Part shown: positions 30,198 through 32,479 of the stretch, one piece after another | Layout: each line of letters starts with the position of its first letter | Position numbering within the stretch: position 1 is the first letter of the stretch | From: JAVJSF01 sp040219555 | Lineage (GTDB): Bacteria > Actinomycetota > Thermoleophilia > Miltoncostaeales > Miltoncostaeaceae | Direction: 5' to 3' | NCBI GenBank assembly: GCA_040219555.1 | Contig: JAVJSF010000011.1 | Span: forward strand, 1-32,479 | DNA length: 32,479 bases | Notes under the pieces: generated by a model | What the model was told of the DNA's origin: nothing | The model's database searches: none | The model's input: the letters and a program-made list of their open reading frames with translations, nothing else | Translations under genes and position numbers: made by a program

Positions 30198-32146
30198 GAC
30201 GAGCCACCCGGAGCCGGGGCCGCGGCACCGCGGCGCACCAGGGCGCCCAGTGCGGCCACGGCCCCGGCGTCGAGCGCGGCGCCCACCGCGTGCTCCACCC
30301 GCCCCAGCGCCTCCTCGGGGGCGAGCGGCCCGCGGGCGCCTCCGACCAGCCTGTCGAACGCGTCGGCGGCGGCGATGATGCGGGCCTCCACCGGGATCGC
30401 GTCGCCGCGCAGGCCGGCCGGGTAGCCGCCGCCGTCGACCCGTTCGTGGTGGTGGCGCACCCAGGGAGTCATGTCCTCGAGCGCGCAACCCATCAGCATG
30501 CGCGCCCCGATCTCGGGGTGGCGCTGCAACTCCTCGAGCTCGCTGTGCTCCAGCGGACCGCCGGCGACCACCACCTCGCGGCGCATCCCGGCCTTTCCCA
30601 GGTCGTGCAGACGACCGGCCAGCGCCACGCGCTCGGTGTGCTCCGGCGGGAAGCCGAGTTCGGCCGCGATCAGGCCCGACAGGCGGCCCACGTTGTCCGA
30701 ATGGCCGATGGTGCCCGGGTCGCGGGAGTCGACGCTTGTCGCCAGGGCCAGCAGCGTCGCCAGGAGCGACTCCTCGTCCGCCGTGCGCCGCTGCTCCTCG
30801 GCTTCGAGGATGGCCGCGGCATCACGGTGGTACAGGAAGGTCCGGTCGCCCCCGTGCAGCCGGGCCCAGGCCATGGCCTGCTGAGAGCGCTCGAACAACT
30901 CGTCGTGGCCGGCGGCCTGGTCCGGGAAGCTGGACACGCCCACCGACAGGGTGAAGGCGCCGGTCAGGACCGGGTCGTCGCGCAGGCTGGCCCGCAGACG
31001 CTCGCCGACGCGGAAGGCGTCGATGCCCTCCACCTCCGGCAGGATCGCCGCCAGCTCGTCCTCGCCCACGCGACAGCCCACGTCCATAGACCGCAGTCGC
31101 GCGGCCACGTGGGTGCTGAGGGCCTGCATGGCCGCATCGCCCGATGCGGCCCGCCCCTCGGCGCGGACGTCGGCCAGTCCGTCCAGTGAGAGGACGGCAA
31201 CCGAGAGGGGGGCCCCGGTGCGCCGGGCCCGTTGGACCTCCTGGTCCAGGCGGGTGCGGAAGTAGCGCGCGTTGAAGAAACGGGTCAGGGGGTCGACGGC
31301 CCCCAGGTCGCGGACCTCGCGCTGCAGGACCACGGTGGTGAGGGCAGCGGCGGTGTGGCCGGCCAGCCCGCCGAGGGCCTCGAGGCCGTCGGCGTCGATG
31401 CCCTCCTCATGCTCGGACAGCACCGCGAGGTACCCCAGGGCCGCCCGCTGACCGATACCGGCCACCGCTCCCGCCAGGAATCCCCGGGCGCGCAGGGGGT
31501 TGTCGACCGCGAGCGGCCCGCGCCAGTGCTCGCCCTGGGCCAGGGCCACGCGCATGTCCCCGGGCACGAGCGCCGCGAGTTCGGTCTCGGTGAGCGGGTC
31601 CGTCCCGTCGCAGGCGGCCGTCTCGAGCCGCGCCGCGCCGGCCGCCACCAGCACCGCGGCCGGGGTCGCCGTGAGCGCCCGGGCATCGGCAAGAGCGGTG
31701 GTGATGGCCTCGCGGGGATCGGTAATGGCGCGCAGCGCCTCTGCGGCCATGGCCAGGCGACGGGCCCGGCGGCGATCGTCGCCCCGGGCGCGGGCAAGAC
31801 GCACCGCGTCCAGCGCCAGAGCGCCGTGGGCCGCCACCACCCGGAGCGCTGCCACCGTGCAGGGCTCGGCCTCGGCGCCGAACAGGGCGATGTGACCCAG
31901 AGGGCCGTCGGCCACCTCCAGCGGGGCCTCGATGTCCGGGGTGCCCTGGTCGGTGGCGCCCTCCTGGGCCAGCCGGGCGCTGCGCCCGCCGCCCACGGGC
32001 CCCGAGACCCAGCCGGCGCGCGCGCCCGTGACCGCCATGGCGCCGTCCAGCAGGACCTGGCCCAGCCGCTCGGGCCGGCGCTCGCGCGCGATCCGCTCCA
32101 CCACCTCGGCGAGCCGCTCGGGCCCGCTCCTGCCACGGTCCGCCAT
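30194..32146 (-). CDS. GAF-GGDEF(degenerate)-HD-GYP protein
   Basis: This 650-aa soluble protein is predicted to hydrolyse cyclic di-GMP. Two GAF-like sensor regions (about 10-120 and 130-275) precede a GGDEF-like domain (about 283-440). Its signature is altered to GEDEL (361-365), and its FKxxND region is replaced by LDGLADVRAEG, so cyclase activity is doubtful and it may only bind GTP. The HD-GYP domain (about 460-640) looks intact: GHSDNVGRLS, HDLGK (514-518), HPEIGARML, HHHE (565-568) and DGGGYPAGL (571-579). The ATG at 32146 has no strong ribosome-binding site; GATAGG about 60 nt upstream is a weak -10. It is first of three coupled genes. Confidence 0.9.
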   Translation of the reverse strand: MADRGRSGPERLAEVVERIARERRPERLGQVLLDGAMAVTGARAGWVSGPVGGGRSARLAQEGATDQGTPDIEAPLEVADGPLGHIALFGAEAEPCTVAALRVVAAHGALALDAVRLARARGDDRRRARRLAMAAEALRAITDPREAITTALADARALTATPAAVLVAAGAARLETAACDGTDPLTETELAALVPGDMRVALAQGEHWRGPLAVDNPLRARGFLAGAVAGIGQRAALGYLAVLSEHEEGIDADGLEALGGLAGHTAAALTTVVLQREVRDLGAVDPLTRFFNARYFRTRLDQEVQRARRTGAPLSVAVLSLDGLADVRAEGRAASGDAAMQALSTHVAARLRSMDVGCRVGEDELAAILPEVEGIDAFRVGERLRASLRDDPVLTGAFTLSVGVSSFPDQAAGHDELFERSQQAMAWARLHGGDRTFLYHRDAAAILEAEEQRRTADEESLLATLLALATSVDSRDPGTIGHSDNVGRLSGLIAAELGFPPEHTERVALAGRLHDLGKAGMRREVVVAGGPLEHSELEELQRHPEIGARMLMGCALEDMTPWVRHHHERVDGGGYPAGLRGDAIPVEARIIAAADAFDRLVGGARGPLAPEEALGRVEHAVGAALDAGAVAALGALVRRGAAAPAPGGSS

Positions 32147-32340
32147 TCGCCGAGCCCCAGTCCCTCCGTCGCCGACAGCCTCCGGGTGCCTATCGGCGCC
32201 GCGGGGGGCCCGCTGAAGCGGCCGGCCACCGTGCGGTCATGTCCGTGCTGCGGGCCGGCCCCGGAAGCGGAGCCTCAGTGGCCCCGAGCGCCACGGTGCC
32301 CCGAGGGGGCTCGCGACGTTCGGGGCTGACGTAGGGCTGC
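32147..32340. other. 194-nt intergenic stretch
   Basis: This separates the 3' end of the last gene from the cyclic-di-GMP operon, both reading leftward. It should hold the operon promoter, but I find only a weak -10-like GATAGG on the minus strand. GCCCC-GAG-GGGGC (32298-32310), or the longer alternative GCCCCGA (32298-32304) with TCGGGGC (32320-32326), could terminate the upstream gene. No open frame here is convincing. Confidence 0.35.
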
Positions 32341-32479
32341 TCAGTCCAGGTTGGCGTTGATGCAGTTGAGCATGTCCAGCGCCCGGATGTTGGTGAGCTG
32401 GTTGGCGCCCACGCCGGCGCGGGTGAAGGTGATGCTGCCGGCCCGCGGGGTGAGGGTGGGTGCGCCCGCGCCGCCCAGC
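32341..32479 (-). CDS. 3' end of an unrecognised gene (partial)
   Basis: The frame runs off the window and ends at TGA 32343-32341. The last 45 residues are visible: a Gly/Ala/Pro start, then TLTPRAGSITFTRAGVG and a final NIRALDMLNCINANLD. The alternating Thr-rich strand pattern would suit the end of an extracellular or beta-rich protein, but nothing identifies a family. A hairpin may follow it at 32298-32326. Confidence 0.55.
   Translation of the reverse strand, partial: LGGAGAPTLTPRAGSITFTRAGVGANQLTNIRALDMLNCINANLD

Overview
The window is very GC-rich DNA (about 75% by eye) with nearly back-to-back genes. It has no rRNA, tRNA, CRISPR array, insertion sequence or phage gene that I can see. 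The two-subunit glycyl-tRNA synthetase, GTG and TTG starts, many apparently leaderless mRNAs and an LpqY-SugABC-type sugar importer suggest a deep-branching high-GC actinobacterium, for example class Thermoleophilia. That placement is inference.

Layout. 1-225 is non-coding and rich in hairpins. 226-3193 (minus) is glyQS. 3274-5523 is a MalT/LAL-type regulator. 5533-7955 (minus) is a small protein translationally coupled to an MMPL/RND exporter. 8105-9277 is a SHOCT-tailed membrane protein. 9312-10046 (minus) is recO. It is followed by a glutaredoxin (10133-10402), a SnoaL-like protein (minus), a mercaptopyruvate-type sulfurtransferase (10909-11754), a double zinc-knuckle microprotein (minus) and an SF2 helicase (minus). 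YceI (minus) and an SDR oxidoreductase (14517-15215) diverge from one symmetric promoter. 15276-20593 carries a ROK fructokinase followed by an LpqY-SugABC-like sugar importer. Convergent to it, 20597-23028 (minus) encodes an apparently cytosolic GH68 fructosidase/fructosyltransferase translationally coupled to a DUF4032 kinase-like protein. A lower-GC gene (23152-24228) encodes a HEPN-motif protein. DUF72 and ARPP-1 proteins (minus) face an AlpA/MerR-like regulator and a YaaA protein. 27709-32146 (minus) is a three-gene cyclic-di-GMP operon: GAF-GGDEF-HD-GYP, an HDOD-LuxR fusion, and a membrane GGDEF. The last bases hold the 3' end of an unrecognised gene.

How genes may work together. The best metabolic story is uptake of a non-reducing disaccharide, splitting of sucrose by intracellular GH68, and phosphorylation of the released fructose by the zinc-motif ROK kinase. 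The DUF4032 kinase-like protein is the unknown partner. The cyclic-di-GMP operon combines a predicted synthase, a predicted phosphodiesterase and a DNA-binding HDOD protein in one transcript.

Regulatory structure is unusually readable. Seven genes lacking a Shine-Dalgarno sequence have a -10-like hexamer 6-7 nt before the start codon. Two divergent promoter regions carry paired dyad operators (14366-14404 and 26203-26267). Several terminator-like hairpins are compact, and three place a stop codon in the loop. All functional statements come from reading motifs; no database search was run.
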